Shown here: positions 9,990 to 18,871 of the stretch, piece by piece | How positions within the stretch are numbered: the stretch's first letter is position 1 | Layout: the number at the start of each line of letters is the position of its first letter | Origin: Salinactinospora qingdaonensis | GTDB taxonomy: Bacteria > Actinomycetota > Actinomycetes > Streptosporangiales > Streptosporangiaceae | NCBI RefSeq assembly: GCF_039539445.1 | Contig: NZ_BAABDD010000006.1 | Coordinates: forward strand, 219,968 to 283,967 | DNA: 64,000 bases | Direction: 5' to 3' | Translations under genes and position numbers: made by a program | The notes under the pieces: generated by a model | What the model saw: the letters and a program-made list of their open reading frames with translations, nothing else | Databases searched by the model: none | Told to the model about the DNA's origin: nothing

Positions 9990-11070
9990 GGCGAAGACTG
10001 GCGATGGGTAGGGGTTCGGGTATCGGTGCTGGCTCCTGGGGGGCAGCGGTAACGGAAGGGCGGCGAAGGCCGGCGGTGGCCGGGCAGGCTCCGAGTCGGT
10101 GCTGCTGGCTGGGGTGGGGTGGTGCCGCGAGGCGGCGAGGGCAAGCGGTTGGCAGAGGGAGCCTGGGAGCGGTACTGCCGGCTGGGGCTGGCGACGAGGG
10201 GCAGCGAGGGCGGGCGGTGGGTGGGGGTTCAGGTATCAGCGCTGTGCACTGGGGCTCCCGGCGGTAATGCAGGGAAGCGAGGGTGGGTGGTGGGGCATGG
10301 CCGCTGCGATGGGTGGGGGCGGCGGTTTTCGTGGTCCGAGATCGTCGTTGGGCGATCCTGGGGGCGATTTTGGCAACGCCAAGCGCAGTCACCGGCCACG
10401 TGGCGCCCGTTTTGGTGGACTATGTCGGTTTACCCCCAGGGGAGAATATTGATTCTCGAACGAGTGTCTCGCTCGTTGGACGTTTGCACCGCCACTGCGG
10501 AGCACTATGGGTGCTTTGTCGCTTTTAGGGGGCGGTTGTGACGTGTTCGCACGCTCAGTGGCGCGCTACCCCCAGCGCTGGGCGCACCCCCTACATCCAC
10601 CGTCTCATTCAGTGAGACACAGGCCGCTGTGTCCCTCCTCGCCCAAGCACCGCCGCACACGACAAGCCACCCCACTCACCGCCGGCCCTTCGCCGCCTCG
10701 CGTCGCCGACCCCAGCCCCAGCCAGCAGCATCGCTCCCAGGCCCCTTCTGCCCACCATCCGTCCTCGCTGCTTCGCCTCGCCACCCTTTGCCCTAGCCAG
10801 CAGCACCGACACGCAGCCCCCTGGCCAACCCTTGCCCTCGCCGCTCTCCATTACTGCCGGTAGCCGCAGTGCACAGCGCCGATATCCGGGCCCCTACCCA
10901 CCACCTGTCCTCGCTGCCTTCGTCACCCACCCCGCCCCCGCGTACCAGCACCGCTTTGATGCCTGCTCCACCTCGGCCGCCCTCGCTGCTCCTCGTTACC
11001 GACAGCCACCCCACCCCGCCGGAGCCGACAGTCACCCCTGCCCACCACCCGTCCTCGCTGCCCTGCCTCG
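9990..11070. repeat. Large imperfect inverted array of ~75-bp G-rich units
   Basis: The convergent space between lpdA and the giant oxidoreductase has no gene. The left arm (about 10000-10300) holds direct repeats: unit 10006-10079 and unit 10219-10293 align along their length (both begin GGGT[A/G]GGGGTTC). The right arm (about 10670-11070) carries the same units in reverse complement: GCGCTGTGCACTG at 10239-10251 matches CAGTGCACAGCGC at 10867-10879, and CCCACCA..GTCCTCGCTGC recurs three times. A 350-bp spacer lies between, with a small hairpin GTCTCA/TGAGAC at 10602-10618. Related units recur near 18650 and 50135. Confidence 0.8.
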
Positions 11071-11117
11071 CCTACCCGGCCCTTGAGCCGTGGCGACGGC
11101 CTACGAGCCCATCGTGG

Positions 11118-14100
11118 CTAACCGGTAGTACGGGAACCGGGAGAACCGGTGGAGCTCTTGCGTTGGCCCGCCTCGACGGCGCGGCGGCGCAGTTCGGCGG
11201 TGCTGGGCATCGTCGCCCGCCGGCCGGGGCCGAACCGTACACTGGCCCGCTCGGGGCGCTCGCGGGGGACAGCGCCGCGCAGTGCGAGGTCGAGCGCTTC
11301 GGCGAGGTGGACCGCACGCCGCCCCACGCCCGCGTGGTCGATCTGGGTACGGCAACTGAAGCCGTCAGCGAGCACGAACGCCCCGCTGTCGGCACCGCGG
11401 ACCGCGGGCAGCAGGCCGTCCTCGGCGCAGGCCATCGACACCGAGAAGTGGTCGCGTTCAAACCCGAAGTTGCCGGCGAGACCACAACAGCCCACGTCGA
11501 GCACGTGGGGTGCGGCACCGGCGCGGCGCAGCAACTCCTGGTCGGCGTCGTAGCCCATGATCGCGTGGTGGTGGCAGTGGGGTTGGGCCAGCACGGTGTT
11601 GCCGATCGCGGGCGGCTGCCACTGGGCGGCGTGGCTGTTGAGGAACTCGGCCAGGGTGAAGGTGGTGTCGCGCAGCCGCGCCACGTCGGGGTCGTCGGGG
11701 AACAGCTCGGGGGCGTCGGAGCGGAACACCGCGGCGCACGAGGGTTCCAGCCCGATCACGGGGATACCGGCGCGCAGGTCCTCGCGCAGGGCGGCCACGG
11801 TCTGCTGGAGGACGCGCCGCGCGAGGCTGAGCTGGCCGGTGGAGATCCACGTGAGGCCGCAGCACAGGGTGCGGCGCGGCACGCGCACGCGGAACCCGGC
11901 CGCCTCCAAGACACGCACGGCGGCGGCCCCGACGCCGGGTTGGAAATTGTCGGTGAAGGTGTCGGGCCACAGGATGACCTCGCCGCGCTCACCCGCCTGG
12001 CTCGTCTCGTTCGCGGTGCGGGCGGTGCGACGGCGGAAGGCGTCGCGGAACCGCACCGGCGCGAACTCGGGGATGGGCCGTTCCGGGGCGATACCGGCGA
12101 GCCGCTTGGCTATGGCGGCTATGGACGGTCGGCCGGTGAGGGTGTTGACCACGCCTGGAGCCAGTGACGCCGCGCGCGCCAGCGCCGGCAACCAGCCCAT
12201 GGAATAGTGCGCGGCGGGGCGCAGCCGCCCTTCGTAGTGGTGGGCGAGGAACTCGGCTTTGTACGTGGCCATGTCCACGTTGACGGGGCAGTCGCTCTTG
12301 CAGCCTTTGCAGGCCAGGCACAGGTCGAGGGCGTCACCGACCTCGGTGGAGCGCCACCCGTCGGTGATGGCCTGGCCGTCGACCATCTCGAACAGCAGCC
12401 GGGCACGGCCGCGCGTGGAATGCTCCTCCTCGCGGGTGACGCGGTAGCTCGGGCACATCACACCGCCGGAGTCGTGGCGGCACTTGCCCACACCGACACA
12501 GCGCAGCGCAGCGTGGGAGAAGTCGCCCTCGTCGTCGGGGTAGGCGAAGAACGTGGCGGGCTGGGCGGGGGCGTGCTCGGGGCCGAACCGCAGGTTGTCG
12601 TCGAGGCGGTAGGGGGAGGTGCCGTCGGGGCGTACGAGCTTGCCGGGGTTCATGCGGTCGTCTGGGTCGAAGACGCGCTTGAACGCGGCGAAGGCCGCCA
12701 TCAGTTCGTCGCCGAACATCTTGGGCCACAGTTCGGCGCGGGACTGGCCGTCGCCGTGCTCTCCGGAGAACGAGCCCCGGTAGGAGACGACGAGGTCGGC
12801 GGCGCGCTCGACGAACTCCCGGTAGCGTTCGACGCCGTCGTGCGACGACAACTCGAAGGGGATGCGGGTGTGCAGGCAGCCGTGGCCGAAGTGGCCGTAG
12901 AAGGCGGCCCGCTGCGCGTAGCCGAACTCGGTGAGGAGCGCGTGCAGGTCACGCAGGTACTCGCCGAAGCGTTCCGGGGCGACCGCGGAGTCCTCCCACC
13001 CCTCCCACGTGTCGCGCTCGCCGGGCACGAGGGCGGTGGCGCCCAGGGCGGACTCGCGAAGCTTCCACAGGTCGTCGTTGTTTCGGGGGTTGTCGTAGTA
13101 GCGCACGGTCGGGGCGTGCTCAGAGGCGCTGATCTCGTCGACGAAGCGTTGGGCGCGCTCGCGCACCGCGGCTCGGGTCTCGCCGCCGAACTGGACCATG
13201 AGCCAGCCGGCTCCTTCGGGCAGCAGCTTGCGCGCCTCGGGGTTGAGGCGTTTGCGGCGCTGGTAGTCGATGAGCTTGTCGTCGACGCCCTCGATGGCGA
13301 GCGGCTCGTAGGCGGCGATACCGGCGGCGGCGTCGCCGGCGGCGAAAATGTCACGGTAGCCCAAGACGACGACGTCGCGGGCGGGGGGCTCGGGCACTAG
13401 CCGTACTTTGGCGCGCAAGATGGTGGCCAGGGTGCCTTCGGAGCCGACGAGGGCGCGGGCGAGGTCGAACCCGTTCTGGGGCAGCAGGGAGTCGAGGTTG
13501 TAGCCGGAGACGCGGCGGGGAATGTCGGGGAAGCGCCGTTCGATGGCGCGGGCGTGGCGGTCGCTCAGCGCGCGCAGCCGCCGGTAGATGTCGGCGCGGC
13601 GGCCCCCTTGGGCGAGGATGTCCTCGTAGTCGGCCTCGGATGTGGCGCCCACCCACATGCGGCAGCCGTCGTAGGTGAGGATTTCGAGGCTGACCACGTT
13701 GTCCGCGGCTTTGCCGTAGGCCTGCGAGGTGGAGCCGCAGGAGTCGTTGCCCAGCATCCCGCCGATGGTGCAGCGGTCATGGGTGGAGGGTTTGGGGCCG
13801 AAGATGAGGCCGCCTTCGGCGCGGGTGCGCTCGTTGAGGTTGTCGAGGACGACGCCGGGTTCGACGATGGCGGTGCGCTCGTCGACGTCGACGCTAAGGA
13901 CACGGTCGCAGTACTTGGACCAGTCGATGACGACGGCGACGTTGCAGCACTGGCCGGCCAGGCTGGTGCCGCCGCCGCGCGACAGCAAGGGGGCGTCGTG
14001 TTCTCGGGCGACCGTGGCGGCTTCGGCGCCGGCCTCCACTGAGCGTGGCACGACCACGCAGATGGGCACCTGCCGGTAGGTGGCACCGGAGGCAGCGTAG

Positions 14101-14228
14101 GCGGCACGGGAGCCGTTGTCGAAGCGCACCTCGCCGTCGACCCGCTCGGTCAGGGCGCGCTGGAGCGCGGCGGTGTCGACGGTGGTGCTCGGGTGCTGCT
14201 CCGCTGCGGCCGGCAGGTCCAGGCTCAC
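11118..14228 (-). CDS. FAD-linked oxidase / Fe-S oxidoreductase fusion (D-lactate/glycolate dehydrogenase type)
   Basis: 1036 residues from a GTG at 14228 with GAGGAGG upstream. Residues about 40-560 form an FAD-linked oxidase (GlcD/D-LDH type: 'LLSRGGGTSLAGQCC', 'GGMLGNDSCGSTSQAYG', 'GHFGHGCLHTRI'). Residues about 600-680 form a ferredoxin-like part: the CLACKGCKSDCP motif is complete, whereas the first cluster region (CVGVGKCRH..GVMCPSY) is looser. The C-terminal half is a GlpC/CCG-type region with RTLCCGL and GCCGLAGNFG, plus the His-rich PHCHHHA. It likely oxidises a 2-hydroxyacid such as D-lactate and passes electrons to the respiratory chain. Monocistronic. Confidence 0.9.
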   Translation of the reverse strand: MSLDLPAAAEQHPSTTVDTAALQRALTERVDGEVRFDNGSRAAYAASGATYRQVPICVVVPRSVEAGAEAATVAREHDAPLLSRGGGTSLAGQCCNVAVVIDWSKYCDRVLSVDVDERTAIVEPGVVLDNLNERTRAEGGLIFGPKPSTHDRCTIGGMLGNDSCGSTSQAYGKAADNVVSLEILTYDGCRMWVGATSEADYEDILAQGGRRADIYRRLRALSDRHARAIERRFPDIPRRVSGYNLDSLLPQNGFDLARALVGSEGTLATILRAKVRLVPEPPARDVVVLGYRDIFAAGDAAAGIAAYEPLAIEGVDDKLIDYQRRKRLNPEARKLLPEGAGWLMVQFGGETRAAVRERAQRFVDEISASEHAPTVRYYDNPRNNDDLWKLRESALGATALVPGERDTWEGWEDSAVAPERFGEYLRDLHALLTEFGYAQRAAFYGHFGHGCLHTRIPFELSSHDGVERYREFVERAADLVVSYRGSFSGEHGDGQSRAELWPKMFGDELMAAFAAFKRVFDPDDRMNPGKLVRPDGTSPYRLDDNLRFGPEHAPAQPATFFAYPDDEGDFSHAALRCVGVGKCRHDSGGVMCPSYRVTREEEHSTRGRARLLFEMVDGQAITDGWRSTEVGDALDLCLACKGCKSDCPVNVDMATYKAEFLAHHYEGRLRPAAHYSMGWLPALARAASLAPGVVNTLTGRPSIAAIAKRLAGIAPERPIPEFAPVRFRDAFRRRTARTANETSQAGERGEVILWPDTFTDNFQPGVGAAAVRVLEAAGFRVRVPRRTLCCGLTWISTGQLSLARRVLQQTVAALREDLRAGIPVIGLEPSCAAVFRSDAPELFPDDPDVARLRDTTFTLAEFLNSHAAQWQPPAIGNTVLAQPHCHHHAIMGYDADQELLRRAGAAPHVLDVGCCGLAGNFGFERDHFSVSMACAEDGLLPAVRGADSGAFVLADGFSCRTQIDHAGVGRRAVHLAEALDLALRGAVPRERPERASVRFGPGRRATMPSTAELRRRAVEAGQRKSSTGSPGSRTTG

Positions 14229-15100
14229 GTCGGCGCCTCCTCTCGTCGGTTCTGGGAAACGGCCCCGTGGGGGCGTCGCCGCGGCTGGACGCGGTCTCGT
14301 GGGGCGACACGGTGGGCTTGCACCACCTTGGCTAACCCCTCACGTTGGGGGACAAACCTCCCCTCGGGTGGCCGCGGAGCCGGTTCAGCCGTCCCGGGGG
14401 CGGGCGGAAGTGTCGGAAGGGCGGGGGCGAGGTGGTGGGGTCGTTGGGCTGGCCGGTGGGGCGGGGCGCCGGTCTGCTGCGGGCACCGCTCGACCGGAGG
14501 CCGCGAGCCGTCCTCCCGCGACATCCGGTCAAGCGGAGTGCTCCTCTCCGTGGCGGGGAGGAGCGTTGGGGCCGCGCGCCCGCCCACCGGCGCTGGCGCA
14601 ACAGCCGTGGTGAAGGCCCGACGTGGTTCGCCGGGTCCAGAGCGGGCGGGTGCGGGAGAGCCCACAGCTTCCGCAGCCGCACCCCCTCCCACCGCTTGCC
14701 CAACCGACCGGCGTTTCACTCCTGTTGCCGGCGCCCCGATACGGACACCGGGCAGACCATCGGGAAATGCGTGGTTCCACACCCGTAAGCACGGTTTTCG
14801 GTAAGGCAGATGGGACGCTAGGTGCCACTCCGATACGTCGGAGTCGCCGAGGCTGCCACCTGTGTCCCAGCGGGACGGCGACATGTCGACATCTCGATAG
14901 GCGCGGGCTCGCATCGGCGGGCTTTGGCCCCGCGAGGGCTTGAGAGCCGGGCCTGTTCCTGGCCGGGAAGACACCCCGCCGCATGCTGGTTGGAACCACG
15001 TTGGGGATATCTCACGGACGCTGGCGGGCGGCGCCTGCAAGCTGGTAGCAAAGATCCGGCCGCTGGAGGCTCCCGGCGGCGCGCGGGGAACGGAGGGACC
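14229..15100. other. Long GC-rich intergenic region, no gene seen
   Basis: 872 bp between the giant oxidoreductase and the divergent NUDIX gene. The frames that cross it are Pro/Arg-rich and have no recognisable domain. A small hairpin ACTCCGA-TACG-TCGGAGT sits at about 14826-14843. Function is not apparent beyond promoters. Confidence 0.4.
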
Positions 15101-16012
15101 ATGGGCGCGGGTGACGGCGACGGGTGGGTGATCCTGCCCGACGGTTCGCGGCGGTGGGGCCGCTATGGGGCGTCCGGGCTGCTGCTGCACACGCGAGACC
15201 ACGCCGGCACTGAGCATGTGCTACTGCAACGGCGGGCACTGTGGAGTCACCAGGGCGGCACCTGGGGCATGCCGGGCGGTGCCCGCGACAGCGGCGAGAC
15301 ATCGGTGGGCACGGCGCTGCGGGAGTTCGGTGAGGAGGTGCACGGCGTCGCGGGCGTGCTCGACCACGCGGTGCTGGGGGGTATCCACCGGCAAGACCAC
15401 ACGGTGTGGTCTTACGACACCGTGCTGGCGCGGCTGCCCGAGTTGTGGGAGTTCTCTCCCGGCAACGCCGAAAGCATCGAAATCCGCTGGACGCCGCTGG
15501 ACGATGTTTTGGAGCTCCAGCTCCTGCCGGCGCTACGAGAGATCTGGCCGGAACTGCGGGCGGCACTGGCACGGCGTCTGGTGATCGTCGTCGATGCCGC
15601 CAACACGATCGGGCACCGGCCCGACGGCTGGTGGCACGACCGGCTGGCGGCCACCGGGCGGCTACGCGATCTGCTGGCGCTGCTGCCTCAGCATGGGCTG
15701 GCAGACGCGGATATCCCCGAGGGGGTGGCGCTGCCCCCGTTGTATCGGTGGCTGCCCTCGGTTGTGCTCGTCACAGAGGGCGCCGCGCGTGGGGTGGAGC
15801 CGACCCGCGGCGTGGAGGTGGTGGCCGCCCCTGGGTCGGGCGACGACACCATCGTGGGGGTCACCGCGGAGCACGCGCGGGAGACGTGTGCTGTGGTGGT
15901 CACCGCCGATCGTGAGCTGGCGGCACGCTGCCATGCCGTGGGGGCGCACGTGGCGTCGCCGAGTTGGCTGCTGCGGATGGCCGAGGCCCGCGCGTCGGCA
16001 CCGCTGCCGTGA
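15101..16012 (+). CDS. NUDIX hydrolase with C-terminal NYN-like domain
   Basis: 303 residues from ATG at 15101, chosen for its GGAGG at 15092-15096; upstream in-frame starts lack a site. The Nudix box GGARDSGETSVGTALREFGE (with EV after it) lies near residue 66. The second half begins 'LVIVVDAANTIGHRPDGWW', which resembles a NYN/PIN-like nuclease fold (first acidic residue in VVDAAN) and has further acids near GDDT and VTADRELA. Such fusions occur in actinobacteria; one can infer nucleotide or RNA end processing, but the substrate is unknown. Confidence 0.83.
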   Translation: MGAGDGDGWVILPDGSRRWGRYGASGLLLHTRDHAGTEHVLLQRRALWSHQGGTWGMPGGARDSGETSVGTALREFGEEVHGVAGVLDHAVLGGIHRQDHTVWSYDTVLARLPELWEFSPGNAESIEIRWTPLDDVLELQLLPALREIWPELRAALARRLVIVVDAANTIGHRPDGWWHDRLAATGRLRDLLALLPQHGLADADIPEGVALPPLYRWLPSVVLVTEGAARGVEPTRGVEVVAAPGSGDDTIVGVTAEHARETCAVVVTADRELAARCHAVGAHVASPSWLLRMAEARASAPLP

Positions 16013-16332
16013 CGACGGCCTCTGGCCCGAGGGTACGGGGAACTCGTCGCCCCCCAGTTTTGGCCAGACCCCAACCGAGTTGTGACCGCGAACTTATCGG
16101 GCCGCCCACCGTTGTGGTGCCGTGGTGGCAGCGGGCACTTTCCAGCGAGACCATACGTTGTCCGGATGTAGTGCCCACGAGTCCGGTGCCTCAGGATGCG
16201 ACATGGGAAAACGTTACTTCGGGGGAAAGTCAGGGGCGTGCCCTGAGGTAAATCGGCCAGACGAAGGGCATTGTGGAGAGTGAGCGGCTGGACGATCCAG
16301 CCATGCACCGCTCACCGACGCAAGGAGCTGAC
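16013..16332. other. Intergenic region, no gene seen
   Basis: 320 bp between the NUDIX gene and the small membrane protein. An alternative upstream in-frame start for the latter (16273) lies here but lacks a ribosome binding site. Confidence 0.35.
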
Positions 16333-16743
16333 ATGACGCTGGAGCGCGGAAACGCTTTCACTCCTGTCGCCTCGGCGACGATGATCTGGCCCACAGGGAT
16401 CGCAACGGGCGCAGGCGCCGTCGCCGGCGCACTATCCTTCCTCATGTCACTGGGTGATCTCTCCATCGCCGGCCCGCTGACGACGGCGATATTCTTCTTC
16501 TCCCTCGTGGGCGGCGCAGTGGCGCTGCTGGGGAAGAAGGGCGATCCGCGGGCACGGCGCTGGGCCTACCAGTACCCCTGGCGGTTCGCCGGCCCTCCGG
16601 CGGTTCTGGCTGGTGTGGGGGTCGCCGTGGTAACGCTGTTCGCTGGCGGACCGTTCGCAGCGATCTTCGCGGGACTCAGTTCCGCGGCGGTTCTCTGGGT
16701 GATCCTCGGCATCATCGGTATGGTCGCTGGGAACAAGTCCTAA
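16333..16743 (+). CDS. Small multi-pass membrane protein
   Basis: 136 residues from ATG at 16333, preceded by AAGGA. About four hydrophobic helices are visible (TGIATGAGAVAGALSFLMSL; TAIFFFSLVGGAVALLG; PPAVLAGVGVAVVTLFAG; LSSAAVLWVILGIIGMVAG) separated by a basic loop (KKGDPRARRWAYQYPWR). No known family is recognised. It is 56 bp upstream of the DUF2786 gene on the same strand and may be co-transcribed. Confidence 0.75.
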   Translation: MTLERGNAFTPVASATMIWPTGIATGAGAVAGALSFLMSLGDLSIAGPLTTAIFFFSLVGGAVALLGKKGDPRARRWAYQYPWRFAGPPAVLAGVGVAVVTLFAGGPFAAIFAGLSSAAVLWVILGIIGMVAGNKS

Positions 16744-16799
16744 CCGGCCAGTAGCCGGCGTCAAACCGCACCGGACAACGGGGGAACGACCAGCGCTCT

Positions 16800-17642
16800 A
16801 TGTCGACCGAAGCTCGTCAAAAAATGATCGAGCGTGTCCGAGGACTACTCCGCATGGCGGAGGACCCCTCGGTCACGGACGCGGAAAGCCAGGCGTTCAC
16901 CGCCAAGGCCGCAGAACTGATGACCCGCCACGCCATCGCCGAAGCGGAGGCGCGGGCACAACGGGGCGAGGAGGCCGAGTCCGTCACCCGACTGGACTTC
17001 CCCGTCTCAGGGGTGGGCGGCCACGGCAAGGCGCGGGTGAAGGCTCTCGCGTCGATCGCCTCAGCCTACGGATGCCAGTCCGCGGTCCGGGGGAACACCT
17101 CGGCCAACACCGATCGGACCCTCATCATCGTCGGCACGATGACGGCGCTGGACTCGCTGCGGGTGCTGTTGCCGTCGATCAGCATGCAAATGGAGGCCTC
17201 AGCACGGTACTCGGCGCGCGAGCACGTCGCGAACCTGCGGGAGTTGCGCAACTACGACCGTTCGACGCTGGCGACCGAACGCAGCCGTTACTACCGTTCC
17301 TTTGTGCGTGCTTACGGCTATGCGGTGGCCGAGCGCATCCGCGAGTTCCGCGCGCGGCTGCGGGAGGAGCCCGAGTCCGGGGAGAACGGCGAGACCGGCG
17401 ATGGCAGCAACGGCACCGAGGGGCAGAGCAGCCGGGGTGCGGAACTGGTGCTGCGCGAGGATGTCGACCGGGTCTATGAAGAGTTTGAGCGCCGCTTCCC
17501 CAAGCTGCGGCCCACTCGCCCGGAACGCACCCACCATCGGGCGGGGTACCGGGCCGGTTACGTTCGGGGACGACGCGCCCGCATCGGTACGGAGACCGCG
17601 GTGGGCGGCAACGAGACCGCCTCGCTCAGCGAGGGTGAGTGA
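16800..17642 (+). CDS. DUF2786 domain-containing protein
   Basis: 280 residues from ATG at 16800. 'MIERVRGLLRMAEDPSVTDAE' followed by 'AFTAKAAELMTRHAI' is the DUF2786 signature (N-terminal 45 residues). The middle part, with 'HGKARVKALASIASAYGCQ', matches the associated conserved domain, and a Glu/Gly-rich linker and basic tail follow. The function is unknown; homologues occur in actinobacteria and phages. No clear Shine-Dalgarno sequence is seen at this start, but the domain begins immediately after it. Confidence 0.85.
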   Translation: MSTEARQKMIERVRGLLRMAEDPSVTDAESQAFTAKAAELMTRHAIAEAEARAQRGEEAESVTRLDFPVSGVGGHGKARVKALASIASAYGCQSAVRGNTSANTDRTLIIVGTMTALDSLRVLLPSISMQMEASARYSAREHVANLRELRNYDRSTLATERSRYYRSFVRAYGYAVAERIREFRARLREEPESGENGETGDGSNGTEGQSSRGAELVLREDVDRVYEEFERRFPKLRPTRPERTHHRAGYRAGYVRGRRARIGTETAVGGNETASLSEGE

Positions 17643-18197
17643 TCGGGTTCTCTCCCAGAGCGGCCGGTGCCGCGGCGGCGGAAGGTGGACTCGCTAAGGA
17701 CTGAGCGGGGCCGGCCGCGCACCGATGTGGCCGTTTTCCGGTCACCTCGGGGCGGTTTAGAAGTATGTCCGTTATCGGGGCGTTGTCGGCGTCGAACAGC
17801 GAAATGTGCCCCAATACGCTCCTGCGGCAGGGAGGTTTCTTCCACAGGGGCGCAGTCAGCCTGTGGATAACTCCGGGATTCTTGGGGAAGGTCAACAAGC
17901 GGCCAATTTTCCTTGTGGATAAACCACAGTTCGTGGCCACATCCGGCCAAGCTGCATGATGGGGTAGCGCTGCCCAGCGCACGCCCTCTCACTATGGGAC
18001 CGAATCCCCCGCCTTCTCCATCGCCATCCCCTGAGCGGGCCTTTCCGCCGAAGTGCGCGCGACGGTGACATCCCAGCGGCGTGCGACCCCGTCCAAAGAA
18101 TTCCTGTGTTGGCAGTGACGTACCCCACTCCATGCGGGAACCTGGATAGTGAACGCTGTCGCCACTGCCAGCGTGCCCCGCAGGCAAGGAGGACCGG
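17643..18197. other. Intergenic region carrying DnaA boxes
   Basis: 555 bp without a gene between the DUF2786 and PPOX genes. It holds two perfect DnaA boxes (annotated separately) and a degenerate one at about 17838-17846; the rest is unremarkable spacer. Confidence 0.5.
17862..17922. promoter_or_regulatory. Pair of perfect DnaA boxes
   Basis: TGTGGATAA at 17862-17870 and again at 17914-17922 are both the reverse complement of the consensus TTATCCACA, in the same orientation, 52 bp apart. A degenerate TCTTCCACA lies at 17838-17846. The position is about 1 kb from the second dnaN gene but in a gene context unlike oriC. They may titrate DnaA or regulate the PPOX or DUF2786 genes. Confidence 0.7.
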
Positions 18198-18623
18198 ATG
18201 TCCACGGCCGCGCTCCTGAAGGCATTCGAGCACTACAAAACAGCTTTGCTGACCACATACCAACGCGACGGGACAACGTCGGTGGACACACCGGTCCGCA
18301 TCGTCATCGACGGTGACCGGGTGCTCTTCAGCACGTGGCAGGACTCCGCCAAAGCGCGACGACTGCATGGGTACCCCGTCGCCGACCTGCGTCCCTGCAC
18401 CTCCAAAGGCCACCCCACCGGCAGCCCGATCCGTGGCCAGGTCCACCTCCTCGAAGGCGCCGAGGCGCAGCGAGCCAGTCGACTGTTGAGCCGGCGCCAC
18501 CCCGTGCTCCAAGGGTGGGGCGTTCCGCTGTCACACCGGCTGCTGCGCTACGAGGCCCTCCACTACGAGTTGCGCCCCTTCGACGAAGGCGCGATCGAAA
18601 GCGCCGAAGGCTGGCCGGACTAG
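18198..18623 (+). CDS. PPOX-class F420-dependent oxidoreductase (TIGR03666-like)
   Basis: 141 residues from ATG at 18198 with AAGGAGG upstream. The sequence 'YKTALLTTYQRDGTTSVDTPVRIVIDGDRVLFSTW' and 'KARRLHGYPVADLRPC' follow the F420/flavin split-barrel pattern. It predicts a small soluble oxidoreductase of unknown substrate. It converges on the second dnaN gene; the gap contains a REP-like element. Confidence 0.85.
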   Translation: MSTAALLKAFEHYKTALLTTYQRDGTTSVDTPVRIVIDGDRVLFSTWQDSAKARRLHGYPVADLRPCTSKGHPTGSPIRGQVHLLEGAEAQRASRLLSRRHPVLQGWGVPLSHRLLRYEALHYELRPFDEGAIESAEGWPD

Positions 18624-18639
18624 GTTGGTGTCTTTTGGA

Positions 18640-18755
18640 CGGGCGGCGAGGCCAGGCGGTGGGCGCACGCGGGTGAGCGCCTCCGCTGTCGCCCCACGGG
18701 CTGGCGGGAACGCGCAGCGAGCGAGGCACGAGCGAACAAAGAACACCCCCACGGC
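18640..18755 (+). repeat. REP-like dispersed repeat, copy A
   Basis: Two modules are present: GGCGGCGAGGCCAGGCGGTGG followed by GGGTGAGCGCCTCC, then GCAGCGAGCGAGGCACGAGC and AACACCCCCAC. The same composite order recurs at 50130-50232. It lies between the convergent PPOX and dnaN-like genes. Confidence 0.75.
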
Positions 18756-18848
18756 CTTCTACGCCCCAGCCGCTCGACAACAGGACCGAGCCACGGAAGC
18801 CGGCCCCCATCGGCCCTGCCATGGCGCGGCGGCGGGAAAGCAGAGGCG

Positions 18849-18871
18849 GCGGCCCCGGCAGCCGGGGCCGC
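18849..18871 (-). terminator. Candidate terminator of the second dnaN
   Basis: An 11-bp perfect GC stem (18849-18859 with 18861-18871) directly abuts the dnaN-like stop codon. No T tract follows, as is common for actinobacterial terminators. Confidence 0.5.

Noticed and set aside
10099..10541. Gly/Trp-rich frames inside the 10-kb array
   Set aside because: Composition follows the G-rich repeat units; several overlapping frames are equally open.
12207..13400. Long plus-strand frame opposite the FAD/Fe-S oxidoreductase
   Set aside because: A GC-bias shadow of the minus-strand gene, which has clear domains along its whole length.
17643..18197. Chromosomal oriC
   Set aside because: Only two perfect DnaA boxes, no AT-rich unwinding region, and dnaA, recF and gyrB are absent from the flanks.
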